In this document: piece after piece, positions 40,796 to 49,407 of the stretch
How positions within the stretch are numbered: the stretch's first letter is position 1
How the letters are laid out: each line of letters starts with the position of its first letter
Source of the DNA: Leucobacter chromiiresistens
GTDB lineage: Bacteria > Actinomycetota > Actinomycetes > Actinomycetales > Microbacteriaceae
Assembly: GCF_900102345.1 (NCBI RefSeq)
Contig: NZ_FNKB01000001.1
Location: 2,604,001 to 2,668,000, forward strand
Length of the DNA: 64,000 nucleotides
Direction of reading: 5' to 3'
The notes under the pieces: generated by a model
Database searches by the model: none
What the model saw: the letters and a program-made list of their open reading frames with translations, nothing else
What the model was told of the DNA's origin: nothing
Program-made: the position numbers and the translations under genes

Positions 40796-42580
40796 TCAGG
40801 GGAGCGCGAGCCGAATCTGGCCGGTTTCCGGCCCGGCTCGTTCGGCATCGCGCGCAGCCAGCTCTGCGAGCAGCGCTTCGCCCGCCGCGAGGGCCGGCTC
40901 AGCCGCCTCCGGGAACGGAGTCTCCGCCTGGCGAGGCGGTTCGCCCGCTCCCGGGCGCATCGGTCCGGCGCCGGGCCGCCCCGTCAGGAATCCCTGGATC
41001 TCGTCGAAGCCCTCGGTTCTCAGAATCTCGCGCTGCTGCTCGGTCTCGACCCCCTCCACGAGCACCGTGGCCGTGAGCGCATGGCCGAGCGCCAGTATCG
41101 CGCGGAGCACGTCGCGGGTGCGGGAGGGCTGCAGGCTCTCGTACAGCACGGAGCGGTCGATCTTCACACGGTCGAACCCGAACGACAGCAGCGTGTCGAG
41201 GGAGGAGAACCCGGTGCCGAAGTCGTCGAGGGCGATGAGCACGCCGGTCTTCTGCAGGTGCGCGAACGTCGCGATGACCTCTCGTCGATGCGAGATCAGC
41301 GTCGATTCGGTGATCTCCAGTTCCAGCCGGCCGGGCTCGAGCCCGCTCTCGTCGAGCGCGCGCGTCACGGAGGCGAGGAAATGGTCGTCCGTGAGTTGCG
41401 CAGCGGAGACGTTGACGGCGATACGGGCCTGATCCTGCCAGCTCGCCGCGTCCGAGCACGCGCGTCGCAGCACCCATTCGCCCAGTTGCACGATGGTGCC
41501 GTTCGTCTCGGCGATGGGGATGAACTCGCCGGGATGCAGCAGCCCGAGCACCGGATGCTGCCACCGGATGAGCGCCTCCCACCCGACGACGACTTCGTCT
41601 TTCAGCGACGATTGGGGCTGATACAGGAGCGTGAACTCGTCGCGCGCGATCGCTCCCAGGATCTGCCGTCCGAGGAAGCGGCGGGATGCGGAGTGCTCGA
41701 GCAGCCCCTCGCGGTACCGCATCGCCTCGGTGGCCCCGCGCTCCTTGGCGTCGTACATCGCGGCGTCCGCCCGCACCAGTAGCTCTGAGATGTCGCTCGC
41801 ATCCGCCGGGAACCGGGCGACTCCGATGCTGGCGGGAACGCTGCTCGACTTTCCGTGGAAGAGCACCGGCTCGTGCATCGCGGCGGCGACCCCGTCGATG
41901 AAGTCGTCGACGGCTCGGGCGTCGGGGGTCAGCGCTGCGGCGGCGAACTCATCGCCGCCGAGCCGCGCGGTGACGATGCCGAGCTCCTGTCTGCGGTGGA
42001 GGTTGGCGGCGGTGCCGCGCAGCAGTTCGTCGCCGGCCGCGTGTCCGAGCGTGTCGTTGATCCGCTTGAAGTCGTTGAGATCGATGAGTGCGACGGCGAA
42101 CGGCGCGGCGTCGGCGGACCATTGACCGAGCTCCGAGAGGAACGCCGACCGGTTCCACATCCCGGTGAGCGGGTCGGTCGATGCCGCCCGCCTGAGCGCA
42201 TTCGACGCCTCGCGCGCCACGGTCACGTCGCGCGTGATCTTCGCGAAGCCGATCACCTCGTCCCGGTCGTCGCGCACCGCATTCACCGTGACGTGCGCCC
42301 AGAACCGCGATCCGTCTTTGCGGATCCGCCACCCCTCGGTCTCGAAGCGGCCGTCGCGTCTCGCGACCGCGAGAACGCGGCCGGGGAGCCCGTCGGCGCG
42401 ATCCTCGCCGGTGAAGAACGACTCGAAGGACTTCCCGATGATCTCGTCCGGTCGGTATCCCTTGATGCGCTCCGCGCCGGCGTTCCAGGTGGTCACGGTC
42501 CCACTCGGCGACAGCAGGTAGATCGAGTAGTCCTGCACCGCCTCGACGAGGTAGCGGAACATTTCGGCATCGCTGTTCAT
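40796..42580 (-). CDS. PAS-GGDEF-EAL cyclic-di-GMP protein
   Basis: A 594-residue soluble protein: an N-terminal PAS domain (about 1-125, MFRYLVEAVQDYSIYLL to TRDVTVAREAS), a GGDEF domain (LGGDEFAAA) and an EAL domain (WEALIRWQ, then IALDDFGTGFSS, VKIDRS and LVEGVET). Both c-di-GMP catalytic sites look intact. PAS may bind a small molecule, heme or flavin to set the balance. ATG 42580 follows GGAGAGG; the longer frame upstream is the leader with the tandem repeat. The C-terminus beyond about 560 is low-complexity and Pro/Ala-rich. Followed by xerC. Confidence 0.92.
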   Translation of the reverse strand: MNSDAEMFRYLVEAVQDYSIYLLSPSGTVTTWNAGAERIKGYRPDEIIGKSFESFFTGEDRADGLPGRVLAVARRDGRFETEGWRIRKDGSRFWAHVTVNAVRDDRDEVIGFAKITRDVTVAREASNALRRAASTDPLTGMWNRSAFLSELGQWSADAAPFAVALIDLNDFKRINDTLGHAAGDELLRGTAANLHRRQELGIVTARLGGDEFAAAALTPDARAVDDFIDGVAAAMHEPVLFHGKSSSVPASIGVARFPADASDISELLVRADAAMYDAKERGATEAMRYREGLLEHSASRRFLGRQILGAIARDEFTLLYQPQSSLKDEVVVGWEALIRWQHPVLGLLHPGEFIPIAETNGTIVQLGEWVLRRACSDAASWQDQARIAVNVSAAQLTDDHFLASVTRALDESGLEPGRLELEITESTLISHRREVIATFAHLQKTGVLIALDDFGTGFSSLDTLLSFGFDRVKIDRSVLYESLQPSRTRDVLRAILALGHALTATVLVEGVETEQQREILRTEGFDEIQGFLTGRPGAGPMRPGAGEPPRQAETPFPEAAEPALAAGEALLAELAARDAERAGPETGQIRLALP

Positions 42581-42630
42581 TGCGGCCTCTCCGATGTCGT
42601 TGCGACCGCCCCACCGGTCTCTCCACGGCG

Positions 42631-42702
42631 GCTGCAGGTGTTGCAGTCGCCGACCCCCTCTGCGCGCAGCTGCAAGTGCCGCAGCCGTCGATCCCCTCTG
42701 CG
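42631..42702. repeat. Two imperfect 34-bp direct repeats in the PAS-GGDEF-EAL leader
   Basis: Positions 42631-42664 and 42669-42702 agree at 28 of 34 bases and are spaced 38 bases apart. Each starts with a small dyad (CTGCA-N5-TGCAG in the first, CTGC-N7-GCAG in the second) and ends CCCCTCTGCG. They lie 51-122 bases before the start codon, so they could be a tandem operator or RNA element. The rest of the 330-base gap shows nothing else apart from the AT-rich part described next. Confidence 0.6.
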
Positions 42703-42852
42703 ATTGTACGTCCACCCGCTCGCGCGGCTCGCCGGCCCGGCGTCGCACCCGAGAGCGGGCACGGAGGCGTCGCGACGGCGAGCGGAGCGGCGCGACACTC
42801 GCGACTCGCCGCCTCGTTTTCGGCGCCGCTGGCGCACCGTGGCGCGGGTGGG

Positions 42853-42910
42853 GGGTGAAATTGTCACTTAGTTGCTTTCTCACTTGCTTAAATTATGTGA
42901 CACTTGCTGT
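42853..42910 (+). promoter_or_regulatory. AT-rich promoter region of the small actinobacterial gene
   Basis: The sequence is far less GC-rich than its surroundings. CACTT occurs three times (42865, 42881, 42901), and GTCAC (42863-42867) faces GTGAC (42897-42901). TTGCTT (42872) with TATGTG 16 nt downstream (42894), or GACACT (42899-42904) six nt before the ATG, could be the promoter. Assignment is uncertain. Confidence 0.4.
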
Positions 42911-43243
42911 ATGGGATACATGCTGCACGGTGGCCGTGAATACGAGTTCGAAGATCGCACGCTCGCGCACCTGAAGACGGTGATGGGCATGAAGCTCTCG
43001 AAGCGCGAGGGATTCTTCTTGAGCTGGTCGGTCGATGCGAACCGGGGAAGCGGCCGGCACGAGGTGTGGATCTCGGAGCACTCCCCCATCGCCTTCCGGT
43101 TCAGCGGAGGCAAGGCCCCTCAGCTCAACCCCGCGTGGATCAAAGCTCTGCTGGCGGTCTCCTACACACCGCGCGGACTCGTGGCGCTGTCGGAGACCGA
43201 GGCGACCAAATGGGCGCAGCGCAACCCGCTCCTCGCCGCCTGA
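42911..43243 (+). CDS. Small actinobacterial protein of the DUF7882-like type
   Basis: A 110-residue protein. It matches a common Microbacteriaceae family that databases often label ATP-dependent DNA ligase without ligase motifs. Landmarks are FEDRTLAHLKTVMGMKL, SFFLSW-type segment (here GFFLSWSVD), IWISEHSPIAF-like strand and LNPAWIKALLAVSY. No nucleotide loop or ligase lysine is present, so the label would be wrong. ATG 42911 fits the family start; the larger frame adds residues translated from the AT-rich promoter. Function is not known. Confidence 0.78.
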   Translation: MGYMLHGGREYEFEDRTLAHLKTVMGMKLSKREGFFLSWSVDANRGSGRHEVWISEHSPIAFRFSGGKAPQLNPAWIKALLAVSYTPRGLVALSETEATKWAQRNPLLAA

Positions 43244-43275
43244 CGCCGGGGTGCCCCGCTCCGGGGGGTGCGCAC

Positions 43276-44553
43276 TCATGCGCGTCGCACCAGACGCCAG
43301 TGCGCACGGCCTGAAGCGGCATGCGCAGCCACGGCGAACCCCAGCAGCTCCAACTCCGCGAGCACCGCTCGAGTCTCGCTGACGTCGAGGCCTGCGGCGA
43401 GCGCGACGTCTTCGGCGCTCCGGCTGCCGCGCAGCGGGAGCGCGTCCAGCACTCGGAGGTGCGCTGCGGACTGCCGGGTCGAGAGCTCGTTCACGAGCTG
43501 GCCGCTCGCACTCTCGACCCTCAGGAATTCTCGGAGCTCCTCAGCGTTCGAGACGAGCGTCGCCCCGTATTCGCGGATGAGGCGATGGCAGCCGGCTGAC
43601 GCAGCGCTCGTGACGGGTCCGGGAACGGCCCCCAGATCGCGCCCCAGCTCTGCGGCGTGGCCCGCCGTGTTGAGCGATCCCGACCGCGTGCCCGCCTCCG
43701 TCACGAGGGCCGCCGAGGCGAGGGCCGCGATCGAGCGGTTGCGCTGCAGGAAGCGCCACCGCGTCGGCGCGGCCCCCGGCACCATCTCCGAGCACACCAC
43801 CCCGTCCGCTGCGATGCGATCGAGCAGCTGCGCGTGCGCAGCGGGATACGCACGGTCGGCGCCCCCGGCGAGCACCGCGATGGTCACGGCACCTGCGGCG
43901 AGCGCCGTTCGGTGCGCCACCGCATCGATCCCGTAGGCGGCCCCCGAGACGATCGAGACCCCCGCGGAAGCCGCCGAGTCGACCAGGTCGGCGGTCACGC
44001 TCGCACCGTATCCCGTGCAGGCACGCGCGCCGACGACGGCGAGCCCGGCGCGCGCGAGCGTGCTCGCGTCGCCCCGCACCCAGAGCAGCTGCGGAGCATG
44101 CACGCCGAGATCGTTCAGCGACGCCGGCCACTCCGGCGATTCCGGGGTGACGACCCGAAGGCCCGCCGCAGTCGCTCGCGACAGGTCGCCGCCCGTGGCC
44201 GCGCGGTCGAGTCGTGGGAGCCAGCGCGAGATCGCCGCGCTGAGAGCCCGCCGGGTCACGTCGATCCCCGCCGATTGCGCGGCCTCGGAGAGTCGCCGCA
44301 CCGCATCGGCGTCTGCGAGCATCTCCAGTGCCGGCACCGCGCCCAGCGCCTCGATGAGCGCACCGGCCACCGCATCGCCGGGCTCGATGAGCCGGCACCA
44401 GACGATTCGGGCGAGCACCGCATCCACCGCGGTCGACTCCTCCGACCGGTTTCGATGCGAGGTGCCGTTCGTGCCTCCGGCATCGGGGGCGAGCTGCCCG
44501 ATCGCCGCGCGCTCCCCCGCATCGGCGCGCACGCGAAGTCGATGCTCGCTCAC
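43276..44553 (-). CDS. dprA: DNA processing protein DprA
   Basis: A 425-residue Rossmann-fold protein that loads RecA on incoming single-stranded DNA. GLAVVGARACTGYGA and IVSGAAYGIDAVAHRTAL are the nucleotide/DNA-binding signature; RNRSIAALASA and VPGPVTS are also typical. The first 90 residues are an Ala-rich, family-variable extension, and the end is a winged-helix-like domain. The GTG overlaps the comM stop as GTGA. Operon order is yraN-comM-dprA. Natural competence is possible, but the DNA-uptake pilus genes are not in the window. Confidence 0.94.
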   Translation of the reverse strand: MSEHRLRVRADAGERAAIGQLAPDAGGTNGTSHRNRSEESTAVDAVLARIVWCRLIEPGDAVAGALIEALGAVPALEMLADADAVRRLSEAAQSAGIDVTRRALSAAISRWLPRLDRAATGGDLSRATAAGLRVVTPESPEWPASLNDLGVHAPQLLWVRGDASTLARAGLAVVGARACTGYGASVTADLVDSAASAGVSIVSGAAYGIDAVAHRTALAAGAVTIAVLAGGADRAYPAAHAQLLDRIAADGVVCSEMVPGAAPTRWRFLQRNRSIAALASAALVTEAGTRSGSLNTAGHAAELGRDLGAVPGPVTSAASAGCHRLIREYGATLVSNAEELREFLRVESASGQLVNELSTRQSAAHLRVLDALPLRGSRSAEDVALAAGLDVSETRAVLAELELLGFAVAAHAASGRAHWRLVRRA

Positions 44554-46106
44554 GCCGGATCACCCCCGCGCAGCGCCAGCGCCCGGGCGACCTCCGCACG
44601 CCGCGGCCGCTCCGCGCCGGCGAGGTCGCTCACCGTCCACGCCACGCGCAGCACCCGGTCGTAGCCGCGCAGCGTCAGCGCGCCTCGGGCCAGCGCGTGA
44701 TCGAGCACCGCCGTATCGGCGCGGGGAAGCCGCAGGTCGCGGCTGCGTAACCAGCTTCCGGGTACTTCCGCGTTGACGGACCAGGGCATGCCCGCCCACC
44801 GCTCCGCGGCGCGAGCACGGGCCTCGACCACGCGTGCGCGCAGCTGGTCGCTGGTGGGGCGGCGCTCGTGCGGATCGTCGAGCAGCACCTTCGAGACGCG
44901 GTGCAGCGTCAATCGCAGGTCGATGCGATCCGCGAGAGGGCCGGAGATGCGCTGCCGGTACCCCACTCTGACCCGAGGGGTGCAGGTGCAGCTCGCGACC
45001 GTATCGGGCGAGCCCGCGTTGCCGCACGGGCAGGGATTCGCGGCCAGCACGAGCTGCACCCGAGCCGGGAGCACCGTGCGGATGCGCGAGCGGTGGATCT
45101 CGATCCTCCCCGTCTCGAGCGGCTGCCGCAGCGCATCGAGCACGGACCGCGGGAACTCGGGCGCCTCATCGAGGAAGAGCACGCCGTGGCATGCGCGCGT
45201 GATCGCGCCCGGCCGCACTTCGATCCCCTGGCCGCCCCCGATGATGGATGCCGCCGACGCGGTGTGATGCGGGCTCTCGAACGGCGGTCGACGCACGAGT
45301 CGCAGCAGCGGAGAGCCCCCGAGAGAGGCGATGCTGCTGACCTCGAGCGCCGCGTCGTCGTCGAGCTCGGGGAGCAGGGTCGGCAGACGCGTCGCCAGCA
45401 GCGTCTTGCCGGCGCCCGGGGGCCCGAGCAGCGACACGTGATGCCGGCCTGCGGCGGCGATCACCATGGCCTCGACCGCCTCCGGTTGCCCCACCACGTC
45501 GGAGATGTCGATTCCCGAGCCGGGAGCGCCGGATTCGGCCGCGGGTTCGGCCGCGGTCTCCGTGGACACGACGCGCCCCCGGTCTCGCTCGCCGCGGTAC
45601 CAGGCGACGGCGCTCGCGAGATCGGGCACTGCGACGACTTCGATGCCCGGCACCAGCGCGGCCTCCGCCGCGCACGACTCGGGCACCATCACTCGGGGGA
45701 AGCCCTGGTTCCGCGCCGCCGCCACCGAGGAGAGCAGCCCGGCCGGCCGGCGCAGCGCCCCGTCGAGCGCCAGCTCCCCCAGATGGGCGACCTCCGCCAG
45801 AGCCGATGCGGGGAGGTGCCCGGAGGCGGCGAGCGCGGCGAGCGCGATCGCGAGGTCGAACCCCGACCCGTGCTTGGGAAGGGAAGCCGGCGCGAGGTTC
45901 ACGGTGATGAATCGGTCGGAGAGCGGCAGTCCGCTCTGCGCGGTCGCCGTGCGCACGCGCAGCTTCGCCTCGGCGAGTGACGCGTCGGGCAGACCGATGA
46001 TCGCGATTCCCGGGAGCTGCTGCGAGATCGCGGATTCGACCATCACGGGGGTGCCCTGAAGCCCGGTGAGGGCGATCGACGCCGCTCGGCACACGACCCC
46101 GCTCAT
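44550..46106 (-). CDS. comM: ComM/YifB Mg-chelatase-like AAA ATPase
   Basis: A 518-residue protein. An N-terminal Lon-like S16 domain (IGLPDASLAEAKLRVRTA, VNLAPASLPKHGSGFDLAIALA) precedes a AAA domain (Walker A GPPGAGKT, sensor regions VLFLDEAPEF). A Cys-bearing loop (NPCPCG) and the C-terminal helical lid follow. In transformable bacteria it helps branch migration of incoming DNA. The start overlaps the yraN stop as ATGA and its stop overlaps dprA by GTGA. So the three genes are translated as a chain. Confidence 0.95.
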   Translation of the reverse strand: MSGVVCRAASIALTGLQGTPVMVESAISQQLPGIAIIGLPDASLAEAKLRVRTATAQSGLPLSDRFITVNLAPASLPKHGSGFDLAIALAALAASGHLPASALAEVAHLGELALDGALRRPAGLLSSVAAARNQGFPRVMVPESCAAEAALVPGIEVVAVPDLASAVAWYRGERDRGRVVSTETAAEPAAESGAPGSGIDISDVVGQPEAVEAMVIAAAGRHHVSLLGPPGAGKTLLATRLPTLLPELDDDAALEVSSIASLGGSPLLRLVRRPPFESPHHTASAASIIGGGQGIEVRPGAITRACHGVLFLDEAPEFPRSVLDALRQPLETGRIEIHRSRIRTVLPARVQLVLAANPCPCGNAGSPDTVASCTCTPRVRVGYRQRISGPLADRIDLRLTLHRVSKVLLDDPHERRPTSDQLRARVVEARARAAERWAGMPWSVNAEVPGSWLRSRDLRLPRADTAVLDHALARGALTLRGYDRVLRVAWTVSDLAGAERPRRAEVARALALRGGDPA

Positions 46107-46516
46107 GCGATCCCCCGCAGGTGGTCGATGCTCGGCTCCGCCCCCGAGCGGAGGATGATGGCGATCGCATCGACGCGGAGACCGGTGGCGGATCGCGCGT
46201 GCGCCCGCACCCAGTCCAGGAGCAGCCGACGCAGCCGCGCCGCCTTCCGCGCGGTGATGGCTTCGAGCGGGCTGCCGTAGCCGCTGCCGCTGCGGGTCTT
46301 CACCTCCACCGCGACGACGACGCCGCGGTCGGCCACGACGAGGTCGAGCTCACCGTAGCGGTTTCGCCAGTTCCGGTCGAGGACGCGGCACCCGAGCCCT
46401 TCGATGTACGCCGCCGCGATCGTCTCGCCCTGCGCCCCGAGCGTGCGATTGCGGGGCGGGGCTCCGCTGGGGGCGCCCCGCCCCGTACCGCTCGTGCGTC
46501 CTGCCGTGCGCTCCAT
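46103..46516 (-). CDS. YraN/UPF0102 nuclease-like protein
   Basis: A 137-residue protein with the restriction-endonuclease-like core: GAQGETIAAAYIEG, RNRYGELDLVV (acidic residue) and VAVEVKTRSG (E-x-K). It is predicted to bind or cut DNA; no activity is firmly established. The start ATG 46516 follows AGGAGG within eight bases; the frame upstream is not conserved. Overlaps comM by four bases and is first in the yraN-comM-dprA operon. Confidence 0.9.
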   Translation of the reverse strand: MERTAGRTSGTGRGAPSGAPPRNRTLGAQGETIAAAYIEGLGCRVLDRNWRNRYGELDLVVADRGVVVAVEVKTRSGSGYGSPLEAITARKAARLRRLLLDWVRAHARSATGLRVDAIAIILRSGAEPSIDHLRGIA

Positions 46517-46649
46517 GATGCACCTCCTGGCATCCCAGCATGGGCGGGACGGGGAGGGCGCGCGGCGGCGGTGCGCCATGATGTGGAGAAGTTGCCGGTT
46601 CCCCAGCAACGTCGAAGGTGTGAGCGACGCCGCCGGGCACGGGCCCGAA

Positions 46650-46672
46650 CGCCGGCGCCGACAGCGCCGGCG
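46650..46672. terminator. Hairpin after DUF2469
   Basis: CGCCGGCGC (46650-46658) pairs with GCGCCGGCG (46664-46672) around CGACA. On the minus strand it lies just after the DUF2469 stop and before the yraN operon, so it probably ends DUF2469 transcription. Confidence 0.7.
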
Positions 46673-46678
46673 CGGGCG

Positions 46679-47002
46679 CTACTCGTCGAGCGCGAGCTCC
46701 TGCGGCAGCGAGAACTCGCGGGCCGACAGCTCCTCGACGTTGACGTCCTTGAACGTGAGCACGCGGACGGACTTCACGAAGCGATCCGCCCGATAGACGT
46801 CCCACACCCACACATCGGTCATGGAGAGCTCGAAGTAGAAATCGCTTCCCGCGTCCTGCCGGGTGAGCTCGACATCGTTCGCGAGATAGAAGCGCCGCTC
46901 GGTCTCGACGACGTAACGGAATTGACTCGCGATATCGCGGTACTCGCGAAACAGCGACAGTTCGGCTTCGCGCTCGTAATCGTCTAGCTCGTCCTCGTTC
47001 AT
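46679..47002 (-). CDS. DUF2469 family protein
   Basis: A 107-residue actinobacterial protein. It begins MNEDELDDYEREAELSLFRE and has the strand RRFYLANDVELTR; no catalytic motif is known. TAGGAT (47015-47010) sits seven nt before the ATG at 47002, which supports this start and a leaderless transcript; ATG 47011 would lie within the promoter. Divergent from imuA, whose LexA site is 70 bases away. Usually sits next to yraN and comM genes. Confidence 0.88.
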   Translation of the reverse strand: MNEDELDDYEREAELSLFREYRDIASQFRYVVETERRFYLANDVELTRQDAGSDFYFELSMTDVWVWDVYRADRFVKSVRVLTFKDVNVEELSAREFSLPQELALDE

Positions 47003-47075
47003 CCCGTCCATCCTACGCCGTTCGCGCGGCGCGATTCGAGCGCCGTTCGCGCGCGACGCGCCAGCGGTCGCGGGA

Positions 47076-47104
47076 TTGACTTATTCGAACATATGTTCGA
47101 ATAT
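47076..47104 (+). promoter_or_regulatory. SOS promoter of imuA with perfect LexA box
   Basis: TTGACT (47076-47081), a 17-nt spacer and GAATAT (47099-47104) form a good promoter. The spacer holds TTCGAACATATGTTCGAA; the perfect palindrome actually spans 22 bases (47082-47103) and contains the actinobacterial LexA site TCGAAC-N4-GTTCGA without mismatch. The -10 ends six nt before ATG 47111, so transcription should begin at or next to the start codon. LexA would sit right under polymerase. Confidence 0.88.
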
Positions 47105-47110
47105 ACCTGC

Positions 47111-47761
47111 ATGAATTCCCTCGCGACCGTCCGCTCGCTCCAGCAGCGCATCTCCGAGATGCAGCCGGTGCGCCTCGACGCCCGCGTGCTCCCGACGCCC
47201 GAGGGATTGCGGCCGCTCCTCCCCGGCGGCGCGCTGCGCATGGGGGCGAGCTACGCCGTGCAGGGGTCGCGGCAGCTGGCTCTCGCGCTGCTCGCCGAGG
47301 CATCGGCGTCCGGCGCCTGGTGCGGCGTGATCGGCGACGCATCGTTCGGGGCGGAGGCCGCCGCAGCACTCGGCATCGCGCTCGAGCGCTGCGTCGTGAT
47401 CCCGCATCCGGGCGAGGACGCGCTGGGCCTCACGGGGGCGCTCGCCGAGATCCTCACCGTGCTGCTCCTGGCCTCGCCGTCTCCGCCGAGCCCCGGCGAG
47501 GCGGAGCGCATCTCCGCTCGTCTGCGGGAGCACGACGCCGCGCTGGTGGTGGCCGGCGAGTGGCCGCGCCCCGAGTCCACGCTGCACGTCACGGGGTCGC
47601 GCTGGGATGGTCTGGGGCGCGGCCACGGCCTGCTCGCGAATCGCGAACTGGTGGTGCAATCGCAGGATCGCCTCGGTGCGAGGAGGCACACCGTGCGCTT
47701 TGCGGACGGAGCCGTCGTCGCCCCCGATACCGCCCCGGTCAGGCGCTTGGGGGCACGATGA
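47111..47761 (+). CDS. imuA: ImuA-like mutasome accessory protein
   Basis: A 216-residue RecA-like but divergent protein, the usual first member of the imuA-imuB-dnaE2 cassette. LLPGGALRMGASYAVQGS replaces the ATP loop, so ATP binding is doubtful; ALGLTGALAEILTVLL is in the core. ATG 47111 is chosen, because the in-frame ATG at 47093 lies inside the LexA palindrome, and the promoter predicts a start at 47111. There is no ribosome site, as expected for a leaderless message. The stop overlaps imuB by four bases. Confidence 0.85.
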   Translation: MNSLATVRSLQQRISEMQPVRLDARVLPTPEGLRPLLPGGALRMGASYAVQGSRQLALALLAEASASGAWCGVIGDASFGAEAAAALGIALERCVVIPHPGEDALGLTGALAEILTVLLLASPSPPSPGEAERISARLREHDAALVVAGEWPRPESTLHVTGSRWDGLGRGHGLLANRELVVQSQDRLGARRHTVRFADGAVVAPDTAPVRRLGAR

Positions 47762-49350
47762 TCGCAGAACGCACGCTCGTAGTCTGGGTGCCCGATTGGC
47801 CCGTGCACGCGCTGCTGCGCGATGACGGAGCCGACGGCCTCTCCCCCGATGCGCCCCTGGCGCTCATCGCGAATCACCTCGTCGTCGCGTGCTCGCCCGC
47901 CGCCCGCCGCGAGGGCGTGCGCACCGGCATCCGCGAACGCGAGGCTCAGACGCGCTGCCCGGAGCTCGCCGTGTACCCGCACGACCCCGAGACCGACGAT
48001 CGGAGGTTCGCACCCGTCGCGGCAGCCCTCGAACAGCTCGTGCCCGGCGTCGAGGTGGTGCGCGCGGGCCTCTGCGCCATGCGGGCGCGCGGCCCGTCGC
48101 GCTACTACGACGGAGAGGCCCCCGCCGGGGAGGCGGTGCTTCGGCTCGCGGCGGAGTTGGGCCTGCCGGATGCGCGCGTGGGCATCGCCGACGGGCGGTT
48201 CGCCGCCGAGCAGGCGGCCCGCGCCGCGTCGACCGACCTCGGCGTCTCCGCACCGCTCGAGGGGCTGCGCATCGTCGAACCCGGCGGGTCCCCCGCGTTC
48301 CTCTCCCCGCTACCGGTCTCCCGCGCCGTGGACGCCGGCCTCGCAGAGACCCTGCAGGGGCTCGGCATCCGCACCCTCGGGGCGCTGGCGGCCCTCCCCG
48401 AAGATGCGGTTCGGCAGCGTTTCGGCCCGCAGGGGCTGACCGCGCATCGGCGGGCGACGGCGTTCGGCGCCGGCCCCGGCGCCGAAGTGCGCCCGCGGCA
48501 GCCGGTGCGCGAGCTGTCGGTGGAGCTGTCGTTCGACACCCCCATCGACGCGGCCGACCAGTTGGCGTTCGCGTGCAGCGCGCTCGCGGAGCGGTTCATC
48601 GGGGGCCTCACCGAAGATCGCCTGGTGTGCACCGCACTGCGCATCGAGCTCACCGATGATGTCGGCGCGCGGCACGAGCGCGAATGGGCGCACCCGAGGC
48701 ACTTCACCGCGGCCGACACCGTCGGCCGCATCCGCTGGCAGGCCGCTTCGGCGACGCGGGAGACCGAGCGCGGCGGAGCGGGGGTCACGAACGTGCGCAT
48801 CACCCCGGTGCACACCGATCACGCCGCATCGCACGAACCCGGCCTGTGGAGCACGGAACCCGACGAGCGCGTGCACCACCACCTCAGTCGCGCGCAGAGC
48901 CGTCTCGGGCACACGGGCGTCGGAACGGTCGCGCTCGCGGGCGGTCGCCTGCTCGCCGATCGGCAGCGATTCGTGCCGTGGAGCACCACGCGCGTCGAGC
49001 GCGCCACCGCGCGCGCATCGGCCTCCGGGCCGTGGCCCGGCGCGCTCACCGGCCCGGCGCCCAGCCAGGTGTTCCCCGAACCGATCCCCGCCGTGCTGCT
49101 GGGCGCCTCCGGCTCCCCGGTCGGGATCGATGCCGATGATCTGCTGACCGAGGATCCCGCTCAGCTGCTCGTTGCCGCGACCCGGTTCGACGCCCCCGTC
49201 GCGGCGTGGTCGCCGCCCTGGGCCGTGCGGGAGCGATGGTGGGAGGGGGCTCCCGCGCGCTTCCGCCTGCAGGTGCAGCTGGCCGACGGCGACGCCTGGT
49301 TGCTGATCTTCCGCACCGGCGCCTGGGCCGCCGAGGGGAGATACGACTGA
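47758..49350 (+). CDS. imuB: ImuB, catalytically inactive Y-family polymerase
   Basis: A 530-residue Y-family scaffold protein. The first catalytic motif, normally a D-x-D pair, reads WVPDWPVHAL, and the second S-I-D-E motif is not seen, so polymerase activity is not expected. It binds the clamp and DnaE2 in known systems. ATG 47758 overlaps the imuA stop as ATGA. The order and overlap are the standard actinobacterial mutasome. The C-terminal portion WWEGAPARFRLQVQL is typical. Confidence 0.93.
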   Translation: MIAERTLVVWVPDWPVHALLRDDGADGLSPDAPLALIANHLVVACSPAARREGVRTGIREREAQTRCPELAVYPHDPETDDRRFAPVAAALEQLVPGVEVVRAGLCAMRARGPSRYYDGEAPAGEAVLRLAAELGLPDARVGIADGRFAAEQAARAASTDLGVSAPLEGLRIVEPGGSPAFLSPLPVSRAVDAGLAETLQGLGIRTLGALAALPEDAVRQRFGPQGLTAHRRATAFGAGPGAEVRPRQPVRELSVELSFDTPIDAADQLAFACSALAERFIGGLTEDRLVCTALRIELTDDVGARHEREWAHPRHFTAADTVGRIRWQAASATRETERGGAGVTNVRITPVHTDHAASHEPGLWSTEPDERVHHHLSRAQSRLGHTGVGTVALAGGRLLADRQRFVPWSTTRVERATARASASGPWPGALTGPAPSQVFPEPIPAVLLGASGSPVGIDADDLLTEDPAQLLVAATRFDAPVAAWSPPWAVRERWWEGAPARFRLQVQLADGDAWLLIFRTGAWAAEGRYD

Positions 49351-49407
49351 CGCACCGCATCGCCCCGCCCATTCCATTCCCCCGTTCGCCCGCTCATTGG
49401 AGGCCGC

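Noticed and set aside
42593..42702. Possible c-di-GMP (GEMM) riboswitch before PAS-GGDEF-EAL
   Set aside because: The 34-bp repeats do not match the conserved GEMM core as I know it, so only a generic repeat is claimed.
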